Below are positions 8,264 through 19,200 of a stretch of DNA of 64,000 nucleotides, in pieces (position 1 is the first letter of the stretch; each line of letters opens with the position of its first letter). Made by a program: the position numbers and the translations under genes. Origin of the DNA: Nocardiopsis coralli (lineage in GTDB: Bacteria > Actinomycetota > Actinomycetes > Streptosporangiales > Streptosporangiaceae); assembly GCF_014892575.1 (NCBI RefSeq), contig NZ_JADBGI010000005.1:62001-126000 (forward strand), written 5' to 3'. A model generated the notes under the pieces. It was not told the DNA's origin. It was given only the letters and a program-made list of their open reading frames with translations, and did not search any database.

Positions 8264-10450
8264 TCAGTTCTCGTCGGAGATCTCGTGCACCGAGAAGGAC
8301 GAGAACATCACGTCGCTGGTCGCCTCGTGCCCCGGGGCGGCACGCGCCGTGATCCCGGTCTGGCGGCGGTCCTCCTCGTCCTCGGCGTCGTCGGGCAGCG
8401 GGTTGTCGTCCACCGCGGAAACCGCGAAGTCGCCGTTGACCCACAGGCCGAGTTCGAGGGTGTCCTCCTCGTCGTCGTACTCGCAGGCCAGCGTGACCGT
8501 GTTGCTCACCGCCTCGGAGGCGTCGTAGGCCGCGATCCCGGCGCGCTCGTCACTGTCGGGGTCGGGGGCGGGGAGCTCCTCCAGGTGCTCGTACTCCTCG
8601 AAACCGGACACGTCGGTGGTGGAGGCCAGCGCGTTGTCCCCGCTCTCGTCCGAGGAACGCCGGATCTCGGCCTGCTGCCCGTCGGCGCGGACCACACCGT
8701 CGTAACGCGTGAACTCGTCCTCGCCGTCGTTGCCCCAGCAGCGCACACCGAACGTGGACTCGTCGGGGCCCTCCAGCACGTGCGCGTCGGCCGTGACCAG
8801 CACCCGGTCGGGCAGCGCCTCGTCCTCGCGCACGAGCCACTCGCCCCGGGTCTCCTGGCTGGTGGGGTCCACGTGCAGCAGGGCCGCCTGCTCCTGCGGC
8901 CAGTAACCGTCGTCGTTCAGGCTCGCGCTGTCGAAGGAGCCCCGGATCCAGTCCGGGTGCGTGGAGAAGTCGGTGTTGTACAGCGACAGGGTGTTGTCGG
9001 GCACGGACGGCGGCCGGGTCAGCACGACCGCGGCGACCAGCACCATCACCAGCACCGCGGCGCCCCCGGCGAGCATCGTGAGGCGCTTGCGGCGCTTGCG
9101 GCCGGAGGGGTCGCCCCCGCCGGGCTGCTGCCCGGGACCGCCGGGACCGTGGGGGCCTCCGGGACCGCCCGGGCCTCCGGGGCCGGCCGGCGCCGCGAAG
9201 GCCTGCTGCCCCTGCGGAGGTGAGGGGTGCCCGTACGGGTGCTGCTGCGGGTGGGGACCGGCGTGCGGCTGGTGTCCCGGCGGAACCTGGCCCGGGCGCG
9301 GCTGCTGCGGCCCGCTCGGCGGCTGGTGCGGGGGCTGGGGGCCGGACGGCGCGAACCCCTGCTGCGCGGTGTAGGCCTGCGTCGGCGGGGTCGTGTACGG
9401 CGTGGTCGTCTGCCCCTGCGGCGGGGTGCCCGCGACCGGCTGCTGCGGTCCGCTCGGCGGCTGATCCGGTCCGCCCTGGGGCTGCTGCGGCCCGCTGGGC
9501 GCGCTCGGGGCCTCGGCACCGTGCGCGGCCGTCTCCTGCGGCGGGGCTCCCGGGATCGGCGCGCTGGCGGGCGGGGCCCACGACGTCGAGATCGTGCGGT
9601 TGACCTCGGACTCCTCCGGCTGCGGCTGCCCCGTGAGCCGGGCCAGGAGCTGCTGCGAGGTCGGCCGGTTGCGCGGATCCTTGTCCAGGGCCGCGACCAC
9701 CAGCTCCGACAGGTCCTGGTCCAACCCTTCGAGGCGCGGTTCCGCGGAGGAGATGTTGTGCAGCACGGCCGGCACCGTCGGGGCGTCGTAGGGCGCCGAA
9801 CCGATACCGGCGAAGGCCACCAGGCAGCCCCACGCGAAGATGTCCGCGGCCGCCGTCGGCTGCTCGCCCAGGATCAGCTCCGGCGCCATGTACGAGGGTG
9901 TGCCCATGAGCTGGCTGGACCGGGTGACCGCGCCCGCCGAGTCGTCCAGGGCCCGCGCGATCCCGAAGTCGATGACCTTGGGGCCCACCGGCGACAGCAG
10001 CACGTTCGCGGGCTTGAGGTCGCGGTGGATGATCCCGGAACCGTGGATCGCCGTCAGCGCCGCGGCCACGCCCATCGCCAGGCTCTCCAGGGTGCCGCCG
10101 GACATCGCCCCGTCGGCCCGTACGGCCTCGTCCAGGTTCGGGCCCGGAACGTACTCGGAGACGATGTAGAGCGGTTCACCCTCCAACCGGGCGTCGATGA
10201 CCCCGGCCGTGGAGAAGCGCGCCACCCGCCGGGCCGACTCGACCTCGCGCGCGAAGCGGCGGCGGAAGTCCTCGTCGTCGGCGAGGTCGGGGTGGATGAG
10301 CTTGAGCGCGACCTTGTGCCCGGCCCCGTCCTCGGCCAGGTAGACGGTGCCCATGCCACCGCGTCCCAGCCGGCTCGCCACGCGGTAGCCGTTGAGTTCG
10401 TGCGGGTCTCCTGCACGCAGGGGCTTGCCGCTGTTGTGGCCGTTGGACAT
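8264..10450 (-). CDS. Transmembrane Ser/Thr protein kinase (PknB-type) with unique ectodomain
   Basis: The protein has 728 residues. The kinase domain (about 20-272) holds the glycine loop GRGGMG (29-34), Lys50 in VALK, the catalytic loop HRDLKPAN with Asp144, DFG at 161-163 and the APE at 189-191, so it should be active. Residues 280-450 are a Pro/Gln/Gly-rich juxtamembrane linker. A basic stop-transfer stretch (RKRRKR) precedes one transmembrane helix (about 457-478). The outside domain (480-728) contains no PASTA repeats; it is homologous to the next gene upstream (10574-11599), for example LYNTDFSTHPDW here against LYATDFATNPQW there. Two starts are possible, GTG at 10453 or ATG at 10450; ATG is preferred. 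The pair is co-directional with a 123-base gap and probably forms an operon. Confidence 0.92.
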   Translation of the reverse strand: MSNGHNSGKPLRAGDPHELNGYRVASRLGRGGMGTVYLAEDGAGHKVALKLIHPDLADDEDFRRRFAREVESARRVARFSTAGVIDARLEGEPLYIVSEYVPGPNLDEAVRADGAMSGGTLESLAMGVAAALTAIHGSGIIHRDLKPANVLLSPVGPKVIDFGIARALDDSAGAVTRSSQLMGTPSYMAPELILGEQPTAAADIFAWGCLVAFAGIGSAPYDAPTVPAVLHNISSAEPRLEGLDQDLSELVVAALDKDPRNRPTSQQLLARLTGQPQPEESEVNRTISTSWAPPASAPIPGAPPQETAAHGAEAPSAPSGPQQPQGGPDQPPSGPQQPVAGTPPQGQTTTPYTTPPTQAYTAQQGFAPSGPQPPHQPPSGPQQPRPGQVPPGHQPHAGPHPQQHPYGHPSPPQGQQAFAAPAGPGGPGGPGGPHGPGGPGQQPGGGDPSGRKRRKRLTMLAGGAAVLVMVLVAAVVLTRPPSVPDNTLSLYNTDFSTHPDWIRGSFDSASLNDDGYWPQEQAALLHVDPTSQETRGEWLVREDEALPDRVLVTADAHVLEGPDESTFGVRCWGNDGEDEFTRYDGVVRADGQQAEIRRSSDESGDNALASTTDVSGFEEYEHLEELPAPDPDSDERAGIAAYDASEAVSNTVTLACEYDDEEDTLELGLWVNGDFAVSAVDDNPLPDDAEDEEDRRQTGITARAAPGHEATSDVMFSSFSVHEISDEN

Positions 10451-10573
10451 CACGGTGGGGGGTCCCTCGCATCATTGTTCGGATTCGCGGTCATCAGGGT
10501 ACCGAGGCGGCTGCCCCGGCGTGGTCGGGAGCCCTGACTCGGGCCGGGTGTTCGGGGCAGGTTCCGGGGCGGG

Positions 10574-11599
10574 TCAGGTCGTGTGTGGCCGGTCGCCGAC
10601 CTCGTACAGGCGGTAGTCCTCGAACAGCACCCGGAGCGGCCCCTCGCCCTGGCCCCGGTCGTAGGCGATGCGCTGCTTGCGCACGAGCTCGTGGCCGTCG
10701 TGGCCGGCCGGTGCGGCGTTCTCGTCGACCGCCTGCGCGACGAGCTGGTCGTTGACCCACGCCGTCACGGTGGTGCGCCCGGGGCTGTCGCCGTCGGGGG
10801 CCTCGGAGTCGCAGGAGAGCTTGACGTTGTTCGAGGCCGGGTCGTCGCCCTCGTCCGTGTCTCCGGTCACCGCCGGGTAGGGCTCGAACCCCGGAACCGG
10901 GCCGCTCGCGAGCTCCTCCGAGCCGTCGGTGTCGGGCGTGTTGCGGGTCAGGTCCGCGCGTTCTCCGTCGGCGCGTACCGAGATCCGGTAGGTGGCGTGG
11001 TGTACGGGGTCGTCGGAGGTGTCCTCGGGGTCGGTGCCGGGCTCGTGGTACTCGTCGGTGCACTCCACCCCGAAGGACAGGTACTCGTACCCCTCGAGGA
11101 TGCGCACGTCCGCCTCGACCATCAGGGACGGCGGCAGGTCGCCGTCGTCGACGCTCGGCACCAGGAACACCGCGCCGGACCACGGGTCGGACTCCTCGGC
11201 CGGGTCGTAGGCCATCACGTGCCCCTCGCCCGGGAGGTGGCCGGAGGCGTAGGGGTCCTCCTCCGGGTCGTGCACGCTGTCGCTCCACTGCGGGTTCGTG
11301 GCGAAGTCGGTGGCGTAGAGGCTCGTGAGGTCCTCGGGCGGCCCCTCGTCGCCGGAGAACACGAGGAACGCGGTGGTGCCGAGCAGGACGACCGCCGCCG
11401 CGCCCGCGCCGAGGGCCCAGGGCAGGCGTCGGCGCCCGCGCGCCGGGGGTGCCGGTCGGGGCGCACCTGGGTGTCCGGTCGGCGGGTGCGGCGGGTCCCA
11501 GGGGGAGGCGCCGCCCGGTGGCGGGGGTCCGGAGGGGCCGGGCGGGCCCGCGGAACCGGGGGAGTCGGCCGGCGGGGGACCGGCGCTGTTCGACGTCAC
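10574..11599 (-). CDS. Membrane-anchored paralogue of the kinase ectodomain
   Basis: This 341-residue protein has no kinase domain. Residues 1-55 are Pro/Gly-rich and presumably cytoplasmic, a basic patch GRRR leads into one transmembrane helix (about 59-82), and residues 90-341 form an acidic outside domain. That domain aligns over its length with the ectodomain of the kinase encoded downstream: LEGYEYLSFGVEC against LEGPDESTFGVRC, VRADGERADL against VRADGQQAEI, and shared ending EDYRLYEV against SSFSVHEI. Two cysteines in each could pair. The GTG at 11599 is chosen because GAGG lies 8 bases upstream; a GTG at 11635 would add 12 residues. Likely a co-sensor, decoy or substrate of the kinase; function is inferred from homology and context only. 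Confidence 0.75.
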   Translation of the reverse strand: MTSNSAGPPPADSPGSAGPPGPSGPPPPGGASPWDPPHPPTGHPGAPRPAPPARGRRRLPWALGAGAAAVVLLGTTAFLVFSGDEGPPEDLTSLYATDFATNPQWSDSVHDPEEDPYASGHLPGEGHVMAYDPAEESDPWSGAVFLVPSVDDGDLPPSLMVEADVRILEGYEYLSFGVECTDEYHEPGTDPEDTSDDPVHHATYRISVRADGERADLTRNTPDTDGSEELASGPVPGFEPYPAVTGDTDEGDDPASNNVKLSCDSEAPDGDSPGRTTVTAWVNDQLVAQAVDENAAPAGHDGHELVRKQRIAYDRGQGEGPLRVLFEDYRLYEVGDRPHTT

Positions 11600-11724
11600 T
11601 GCTGCAACCTCAGGGGTCGTGTCGGCGCGGTGCACGAGGGGCGGTCGCGCGGGATCGGTGCTGGTGTCGGCGCATGTGGGGTGCGGCGCGGAGAAACCGC
11701 GTCAAGAAGAAGGATGCCGAGCCT

Positions 11725-11740
11725 GTGGAAACAGTTCCAC
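11725..11740. repeat. Inverted repeat GTGGAA-ACAG-TTCCAC
   Basis: Perfect 6-base arms around a 4-base centre lie 18 bases upstream of the -10 box of the DUF6504 promoter. This position suits a second operator or activator site; no regulator is assigned. Confidence 0.35.
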
Positions 11741-11757
11741 GGTCGCCCCGATTTCGC

Positions 11758-11779
11758 TACTATGGGAACACCTGTTCGA
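11758..11779 (+). promoter_or_regulatory. Promoter with candidate LexA (SOS) box
   Basis: TACTAT (11758-11763) is a good -10 hexamer. Directly after it, GGGAAC-ACCT-GTTCGA (11764-11779) matches the actinobacterial LexA consensus TCGAAC-N4-GTTCGA at 10 of 12 fixed positions, with the right half perfect. The site would cover the transcription start, the classic place for repression. The next gene, DUF6504 at 11878, belongs to a family that I recall near translesion-polymerase cassettes, which fits SOS control. Confidence 0.55.
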
Positions 11780-11877
11780 ACGGCCGTCCTTCCCCGCGGC
11801 CGGGCCCGTCGGGCGCGCAGAGCGTGCCCCGGGTCGGAGTCCGAAGAAAGCCGGAGGCATCAAGACATGGGGGAGAC

Positions 11878-12147
11878 GTGAGCCGGTACTACGGGGCGCA
11901 GATCACGGTCGTGGAGGACGACGGGCGGCCGACCAGGTTCACCTGGGACGGGCGCGTGTACGGGGTGCGCCGCATCATCGACCACTGGGTCAACGTGCGC
12001 ATGGACTGGGCCCCCGTGCCCGGCGGCGGTGTGCCCGAGCGGTGGCACTGGCGCGTGGAGGCCGGGACGGTACGGGCGCAGGGGGTGTACGAACTACGCA
12101 AGGACGGAGCCAGCGGGCAGTGGTCGCTCTCCCGGGTGTGGGACTGA
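11878..12147 (+). CDS. DUF6504 family protein
   Basis: The 89-residue protein begins with a GTG preceded by GGGGGAGA at good spacing and reads SRYYGAQITV, RPTRFTWDGRVYGVRRIIDHW and ends YELRKDGASGQWSLSRVWD in shorter blocks. The Trp-rich core and closing RVWD are typical of DUF6504. From memory, relatives sit beside ImuB-like Y-family polymerase and DnaE2 genes in actinobacteria, hinting at a role in the mutasome, but no polymerase gene is present here. A candidate LexA box lies about 100 bases upstream. It converges with the GNAT gene. Biochemical function is unknown. Confidence 0.75.
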   Translation: MSRYYGAQITVVEDDGRPTRFTWDGRVYGVRRIIDHWVNVRMDWAPVPGGGVPERWHWRVEAGTVRAQGVYELRKDGASGQWSLSRVWD

Positions 12148-12375
12148 CGGCCGGGCTGCGGTGAATGGGGGCGGGGGTGAACGGGGCAGGGCCCCGCGGT
12201 TCCGAGGCAGCTGCGCCGACGGGTTCCGGGGTGTGCAGGATCCGGTGTGGCGGGGGCCGCGAGATCCGGTGATCCCGGGACGTTGGCCCAGGGGCTCAGG
12301 GCCCGGCTGATCCCGGTGCGGTGGTGCCGGGGTGCCGACCCGCGACCGAGCGCCCCGGACGTGCGCCGGACGGCC

Positions 12376-12957
12376 TCAGGGACGCGGGTCCGACGGCAGC
12401 AGGCTGTAGACGGCCAGGTCGTACCGGGTTCCGCCGTGGCCCGGCATGGCGCTGCGCTCCACACCCTCGAACGTGTACCCCGTGCGCTCCGGGATGCTGC
12501 GGGAAGGCGCGTTCCCCGTCGCCGCCTTGATCTCGACGCGGCGGAACCCCTGGTCCAGCGCCCACCGCGACACCGCAACGACCGCCTCGGTCATGTAACC
12601 CCGGTTGCGCGCCCACGGTGAGGACCAGTACCCCAGCTCCCCGTTCATCGCTGCCCAGCTGACGCGCAGCAGGCCGATCGCCCCGACCAGGCGGCCCGTG
12701 TCGGCCTCGGTCATCGCCCACTGCTGCCCCTCGCCGCGCGTACGCATGCCCGGGGAGACCTCGCGGCACCACTCCTCGGCGTCCTTGCGGGTGTAGGGGG
12801 TGTCGGGCGCGGGGATCGGGATCCACTTCTGCAGGTCGGGGTCGCTGCAGGTGGCCAGGACGTCGTCGATGTCGTCCTCGATGAAGGCCCGGAGCCGGAG
12901 CCGGTCCGTCTCGAGGACGACGGAGGGCAGCATCTTCTTCTCCTGGAGGTCGCTCAC
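12376..12957 (-). CDS. GNAT N-acetyltransferase (RimJ/RimL type)
   Basis: The 193-residue protein starts at a GTG (12957). It has the RimJ/RimL opening LETDRLRLRAF (residues 15-25), the segment TGRLVGAIGLLRV, then the acetyl-CoA-binding region GYWSSPWARNRGYMTEAV with the RGxxTEA motif, and the C-terminal RVEIKAATGNAPSRSIPERTGY block in which NxxS contacts the cofactor. Such enzymes acetylate N-terminal amines of ribosomal proteins, or small molecules including antibiotics; the substrate cannot be assigned. It is transcribed divergently from the bluB-cobT fusion across a 280-base intergenic region in which I see no clear operator or cobalamin riboswitch. Confidence 0.88.
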   Translation of the reverse strand: MSDLQEKKMLPSVVLETDRLRLRAFIEDDIDDVLATCSDPDLQKWIPIPAPDTPYTRKDAEEWCREVSPGMRTRGEGQQWAMTEADTGRLVGAIGLLRVSWAAMNGELGYWSSPWARNRGYMTEAVVAVSRWALDQGFRRVEIKAATGNAPSRSIPERTGYTFEGVERSAMPGHGGTRYDLAVYSLLPSDPRP

Positions 12958-13237
12958 GGCGAGTGGGTTCCCTTCGTTCCGGCGGTCGGGGTGGGGTCAG
13001 GCTATGGGGCGGAAAAGGGCAGCGCATCCCGTTTGCCCGGGCCGCTGCGTGTCGGCTTCGTCCCGTTCGTGGTGGTCTCCGGGAACGGGTGCGGGCGGTC
13101 TCTGGCACAGTTGTGGGTGACTTGGGCACCCGGACGGGCCGGGTGGCGCTGCCCGGGGCGCGGGCCCCTTCCTCCATCTTTTCCCCGCGCCGGACCGGGT
13201 GTGACGGGCAGCGGTCGACCTCTCCGGGGAGCGAAGC

Positions 13238-16200
13238 ATGACCGACGACGACCGCCAGGACAGCCGTCCGGGGCCGGGGCTCTCCGGGCTGCCCGGGGAT
13301 CCCGAGGACGGTGGTGCCGAGGCGGCGGGCCGTGCCGAGGCGCCGGGTGGTGCCGAGGGCGGTGCCCGCGGTGGGGACGAGGCAGGAGCGCTGCTCGGCG
13401 GACTGTTGGACGGGCTGCCCGAGAGCGGACGCGGTATCGGGGACCCCGGTGGTACCGGTGGTGCAGGTGGTCTCGGGGAGCCGGCGCCTGCCAACCCCTT
13501 CCGGACGTCCGAGCCGCCGGCGCACGCAACTCCCACGGACACACCGCCGCCGGACGCGCCGCCGCCCACCGGTCCGCCGGTGAGTACCGAGGCTGACCCC
13601 GACCCGCTGGGCCTTGCTTCGGCGACAGGTCCCCTGGCGCCCTCGCAGCAGACCTGGAGCCCGCGCGGTCTCCAGGGTGCGGACGGTGCGGGCGGCGCCG
13701 GGCCGGGCGCGGGGCCGCCCGACGGTGGTGCGCCGGTCTCCGGTGTCCCCGTAACGCCGGCAACGCCCGGACCGCTGGGAACCACGTGGGACGTAGGCGG
13801 GGCTGACGCGTCCGGTACACCTGCGTCCGGTCCGCCCGACACATCCGACGGGGCCGAGACGTACCCGGCTTCCCCGGCGTCTCCGGCTTCCACGTCCTTC
13901 CCTGCCGCTCCGGGCCTGCCGACGTCCGCGGGATCCGACCAAGATGCGCCCGGCGACGATGCGCCCGGCGACGATGCGCCCGGCGCCGATGCGCCCGGCG
14001 ACGATGCGCTCGGCGACGATGCGCCCGGCGCCGATGCGCCCGGCGACGATGCGCTCGGCGACGATGCGCCCGGCGCCGATGCGCCCGGCGACGATGCGCC
14101 CGGGGCCCCTGGAACGCGCCGTGCTCACGGACCGGAGGGGGACGTGCCCGGGGAGAGCGCCCTCGGGGGATCCGTGCCCGGTGATCCCGCGCTCGGGGAG
14201 CCCGTGCCTGAGGAGCCCGTGGCTGGAGAACCTGTTCCCGGGCCGTCTGTGCCCCCGGCGGAGGGGCCCACCTCCACCGGCCCCAGCACGCCCAGCGCGC
14301 CCGGCGCGCCTGAAGCGCCCGCGGGGCATGACACGCCTCCGGTGCATGAATCGTCCGGCGCGCGTGGGGCACACGCACGTCCGGATGCACCGGGGCCCGG
14401 GGACTCCACCGGTAGCGGTGACACCGGTGAAGCCGTCGGCACCACGGACACCACTGGCACCGCCGGCACCGGCGCGCACAGGCAGATGCCGCAGAGCACG
14501 GCCGGTGGGGGAACGGGTGCGGACCACGGTGACCGTGCGGGTCACGGGGACCACGTGGCCCACGTGAACCACGGGTCTCACGGTGAGTACGGGGTGCAGG
14601 GGGTCGGTGGCATCGCCGACGCCTCTTCCGGCGGTCTCAGCGACGGGGACCATGCGAACGACACCGGCCACTCGGGCGACCGCGACCAGGGAGGTCACCC
14701 CGGTCAACACCCCACGAACGTCGCGCCCGGCGGTGCGAGCACGCCTGGTGCGCCTTCCGGTCCTTCTGCCCCCGTGCATCCGACAGGCCGGCCGGACACG
14801 GCGGAGACCCGCGATGCACCAGATGCCCCCGAAGCGCAGGGGGCGCATGGTGTTCCTGCGAGCGATGGGAGCGGGGAGGCGTCCGAGGTGCGTGCCGAGC
14901 CTGCGGAACCGACGGCCGACGTGGCCCCCACGCCTACGACGTCCCCTGCGGGCGCCGCAGGGGCTGAGGATGCCGAGGACGCCGAGGGCTCCGTGTCCCC
15001 CGACATCCACGGGGAACCGAATCGACGCACCGAGCATGTCGAGACCGAACTCTCCGGGCGAGATCTGCCTGACGGCCCGGACCTCGATGGCGGGCACGAA
15101 GCGTCGGACGGGCCTGACGGGTCTGCCGCCGGCGGCGCGCCCACAGTTCCGGCCGCGCACACCGGTGGGAACGCCGGCGGGAACACCAGCGGCCTGCCTG
15201 CCGGGAAGACCGGCGCTCAGGACGCCGTGCGGAACACCGCCCAGGCCGAGAGCCAGAACCTCGATGCGGCCGTTGCCCAGCCCGGCACGGAGACCGGTAC
15301 CGCTGAGGGGGCCGTCGGTCCTACCGGTGGAAGCTCTGCTGCTGGGACCGACAGTGATGCCGACAGCCGCATCCGCGCAGGCGCCGGCTCCGGCCCCGGC
15401 GGGCACGCTGTTCCGACCGTCGCGGGCGGGCATGCGACGGGCTACGACCTCAATGTCGAGCCCCACGGCGTCGCCGAGCGAGCTCAGCTCGCCCAGGGCG
15501 CCCAGAGCGTCTCGCATGACGAACGGGGCGCGCAGGCCGCCGCCAATGCGGTGCAGGGTGCGGATGCGCCTGCCACACACGCTGCGCACGACGCGCGCAC
15601 CGAGCCTCTGGCGGAAACCGCGGATGCGGCGCCCGTCCCGAACCCTGCGCACGACGCGCAGAAGGCCGTGTGTGATGCGGTGACTTCGCCTGCGGAGCAG
15701 GCCCCGAACCCGACCCATGACTCGCGGGGAGCGGATGACGCCCGCGCCACGCACAATGTGTCGGACGTGCAGGTCGCGCATTCTGCGCGGGGCGCGGATG
15801 GCGCACGTGCCGCGCATGACCCGCATGACCCGCATGCTGCGCAAGGTGCCCTCGCTGCTGGCGTGCAGGACTCACGTGCCGACCGGAACCCCGACGCGAC
15901 CGGAACGCAGGGGAACCCCGGCACCCCTCAGCGGCCCGAGGCTCCTCAGACGTCCGACGGCCGTGATGCCTCCGAGGCCCTCGCGGCTCCTGAGCAGGCT
16001 GAGTCCCCTGCATCCCCTGAATCTCCCGAGCGACCCGCGTCACCGGTATCTGCGGAACCCGCAGCCCCTGAGAACCCTGCGCCCCCTGAGCAGTCCGCCA
16101 CCGCTGTGGTGCCTGTGGCCTCTGAGCCGCCGCATGCGCCTGTCGCGCCTGCTGCGCCCGTTGAAAGCAACGAGGCCGAGCCCTCTGCCGGCGCACATGG

Positions 16201-19200
16201 CGCGCACGGTGGAACTCGCGCCCCTGGTGGGGCAACGCCTTCTCGTGACGCGCCTCTGGGCACGGGTGAGCACCCGGGCCCGGGGACATCGGGGGCGTCT
16301 GGGCGTTCCTCCAGGTCCGATGCGTCCGAGCCGCCGCATGCGCCTGTTGAAATGGATGAGGCCGAGGGCCCCGCCGGTGCACATCACGTGCCTGGCCCGT
16401 TCAGCGCGCGCCAGGAGCACGGGACCCAGGACGCGCGAAGCGCTTCGGGTGAGCCCGGCGGCGCAGGTGGTGCCGTTGGTGAGGCCCCCCATGCCCCGAT
16501 GAACGCGCCCAGCGGACCCAGCGCGCCCGTCGAGCACGGGCGGCAGGCCGTGCAGGCCGCGACACGTGAGCCCGACGGCGCGGATGGTGCTGCCGCCGAC
16601 GACTCCGTCCCCTCCAGGCCCGCGCCGAGTGAGCCCGGGGCCGCTGGTACGCACGAGGAACACGGGGCGCAGGAAGCGCGTAGCGCGGCCGGCACTCCCA
16701 GCACGTCCGGCACGCGCGGTGCGTCCCGCACGCGCAGGCACGTGGTCGGGGAGAAACCGGCGGGCGAGCCTCGCGGAACTGGATCCGTGGCCCCCGGAAG
16801 GGCTGCGCCCACGGGCGAGCACGTGGGCGTGGGCATGTCCGGGGCGTCTGGGCGTTCCTCCAGGTCCGATGCGTCCGAGCCGCCGCATGCGCCTGTTGAA
16901 ACGGATGGGGCCCAGGGCCCCGCCGGTGCACATCACGTGCCTGGCCCGTTCAGCGCGCGCCAGGAGCACGGGACCCAGGACGCGCGAAGCGCGTCGGGTG
17001 AGCCCGGCGGCGCAGGTGGTGCCGTTGGTGAGGCCCCCCATGCCCCGATGAACGCGCCCAGCGGACCCAGCGCGCCCGTCGAGCACGGGCGGCAGGCCGT
17101 GCAGGCCGCGACACGTGAGCCCGACGGCGCGGATGGTGCTGCCGCCGACGACTCCGTCCCCTCCAGGCCCGCGCCGAGTGAGCCCGGGGCCGCTGGTACG
17201 CACGAGGAACACGGGGCGCAGGAAGCGCGTAGCGCGGCCGGCACTCCCAGCACGTCCGGCACGCGCGGTGCGTCCCGCACGCGCAGGCACGTGGTCGGGG
17301 AGAAACCGGCGGGCGAGCCTCGCGGAACTGGATCCGTGGCCCCCGGAAGGGCTGCGCCCACGGGCGAGCACGTGGGCGTGGGCATGTCCGGGGCGTCTGG
17401 GCGTTCCTCCAGGTCCGATGCGTCCGAGCCGCCGCATGCGCCTGTTGAAACGGATGGGGCCCAGGGCCCCGCCGGTGCACATCACGTGCCTGGCCCGTTC
17501 AGCGCGCGCCAGGAGCACGGGACCCAGGACGCGCGAAGCGCGTCGGGTGAGCCCGGTGGGGTTGTTGGCGAGACGCCCGAGCCTGTGCCCGCGCGTAGCG
17601 CGCCGGGGACCGCTGGTACGCACGAGGAAGACGGGACCCAGGACGCGCCCAGCACGTCCGGCGCAGCACCCCGCGCCCATGGGGACGGTCAGGAAGGCGC
17701 AGTACCGCACGCGGCAGCGACGCGCGTTGATGCGGACGCGGAACCCCTCGCGCGCACCTCCGCCGGCCAGGCCTACGCCGACGCCGAGCGCGAGGCGGTC
17801 TACCGCACCATCCGCGAACGCCGCGACGTCCGCGTCGGGTTCCGCCCCGACCCCATCGCCCACGACCTCCTCACCCGCATACTCGAGGCCGCCCACCAGG
17901 CACCCAGCGTCGGCCACGCCAAACCCTGGGACTTCCTCGTCGTCGACGACCGCGCCCTGCGCACCCGCGTCCACGACCTCGCCCGCGCCGAACGCGAGGG
18001 CCACGCGCGCTCCCTCCCGGGCACCCGCGCGCACGCGTTCTCCGGGCTCAAGGTCGAGGCGATACTCGAGGCCCCCCTCAACATCGCCGTCACCGTCGAC
18101 CCCACGCGCGGCCCCCGCCCCGCCGCCGGCCGCGACGCCCGCCCCATGAACGCCCCCTACTCCGCGGCGCTGGCCGTGGAGAACCTCTGGCTCGCCGCAC
18201 GCGCGGAGGGCCTCGGGGTCGGCTGGGTCTCCTTCCTGGACGAACGCGACGTCGCCCGCGCCCTCGACCTGCCCCCTCACCTCGACGTCGTCGCCTACCT
18301 CTGCGTGGGCCACGTCGACGAGTTCCCAACCGAACCCGAACTCGGCCTCGGAGGCTGGGCGAAGGGACGCCCCCTGTCCTGGGCGGTCCACCACGACCGC
18401 TACGGCCGCCGCGGCCTCCCGGGACGGGAACCCACGAGCTTGCTGGAGGAGACCATCGCCGCCATCGGAGCGCTCAGCGCCCGCGCCGTCGAGGAGGCCA
18501 GAGACCGCCAGAGCAGAATGGCCAAACCCCCGGGCTCCCTCGGTGTCCTGGAGGAGGTCTCCGTGCGCCTGGCCGGCCTCTCCGGCGAGTGCCCGCCCCC
18601 GATCCCCGAACCCGCCGCCGTAGCGGTGTTCGCGGGTGACCACGGGGTGCACGCCCAGGGGGTCACCCCGTGGCCGCAGGAGGTCACCGCGCAGATGGTG
18701 CAGACCTTCCTGTCGGGCGGAGCGGTCGTCAACGCGTTCGCCGCGCAGGTCGGTGCGGACGTCACCGTCGTGGACGTGGGCGTGGTCGCCGACCTCCCGC
18801 CGTCCCAGGGCCTGCTGCCCCGCAAGGTCGCCCGCGGCACCGCCGACCCCACCCAGGGCCCGGCCATGACCCGCCCGCAGGTCCTCCAGGCGCTGGAGAC
18901 CGGCATCGAGGTCGCCCGCGACCTGGTCTCCGCGGGCCACCGCTGCCTGATCACCGGCGACATGGGCATCGCCAACACCACCCCGTCCGCCGCCCTGGTC
19001 TGCGCCTACACCGGTGCTTCCCCCGAGGACGCCACGGGTGTGGGTACCGGTGTGGACGAGCAGACCCACAAGCGCAAGGTCGACGTGGTCCGCCGCGCCC
19101 TGGAGGCCAACCCGGTCGACGCCTCCGACCCGGTCGGAACCCTCGCCGCCCTCGGAGGACTGGAGCACGCCGCCCTGGCCGGGTTCGTGCTCGGCGGCGC

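Noticed and set aside
13943-14105. CRISPR-like short repeats
   Set aside because: Repeats are 15 bases, contiguous with no unique spacers, and in frame; they encode pentapeptides.
12296-15844. 1,182-codon minus-strand frame opposite the repetitive part of bluB-cobT
   Set aside because: Arg/Gly/His-rich antisense translation of repeats; it also covers the real GNAT gene in another frame. The plus frame continues into enzymes.
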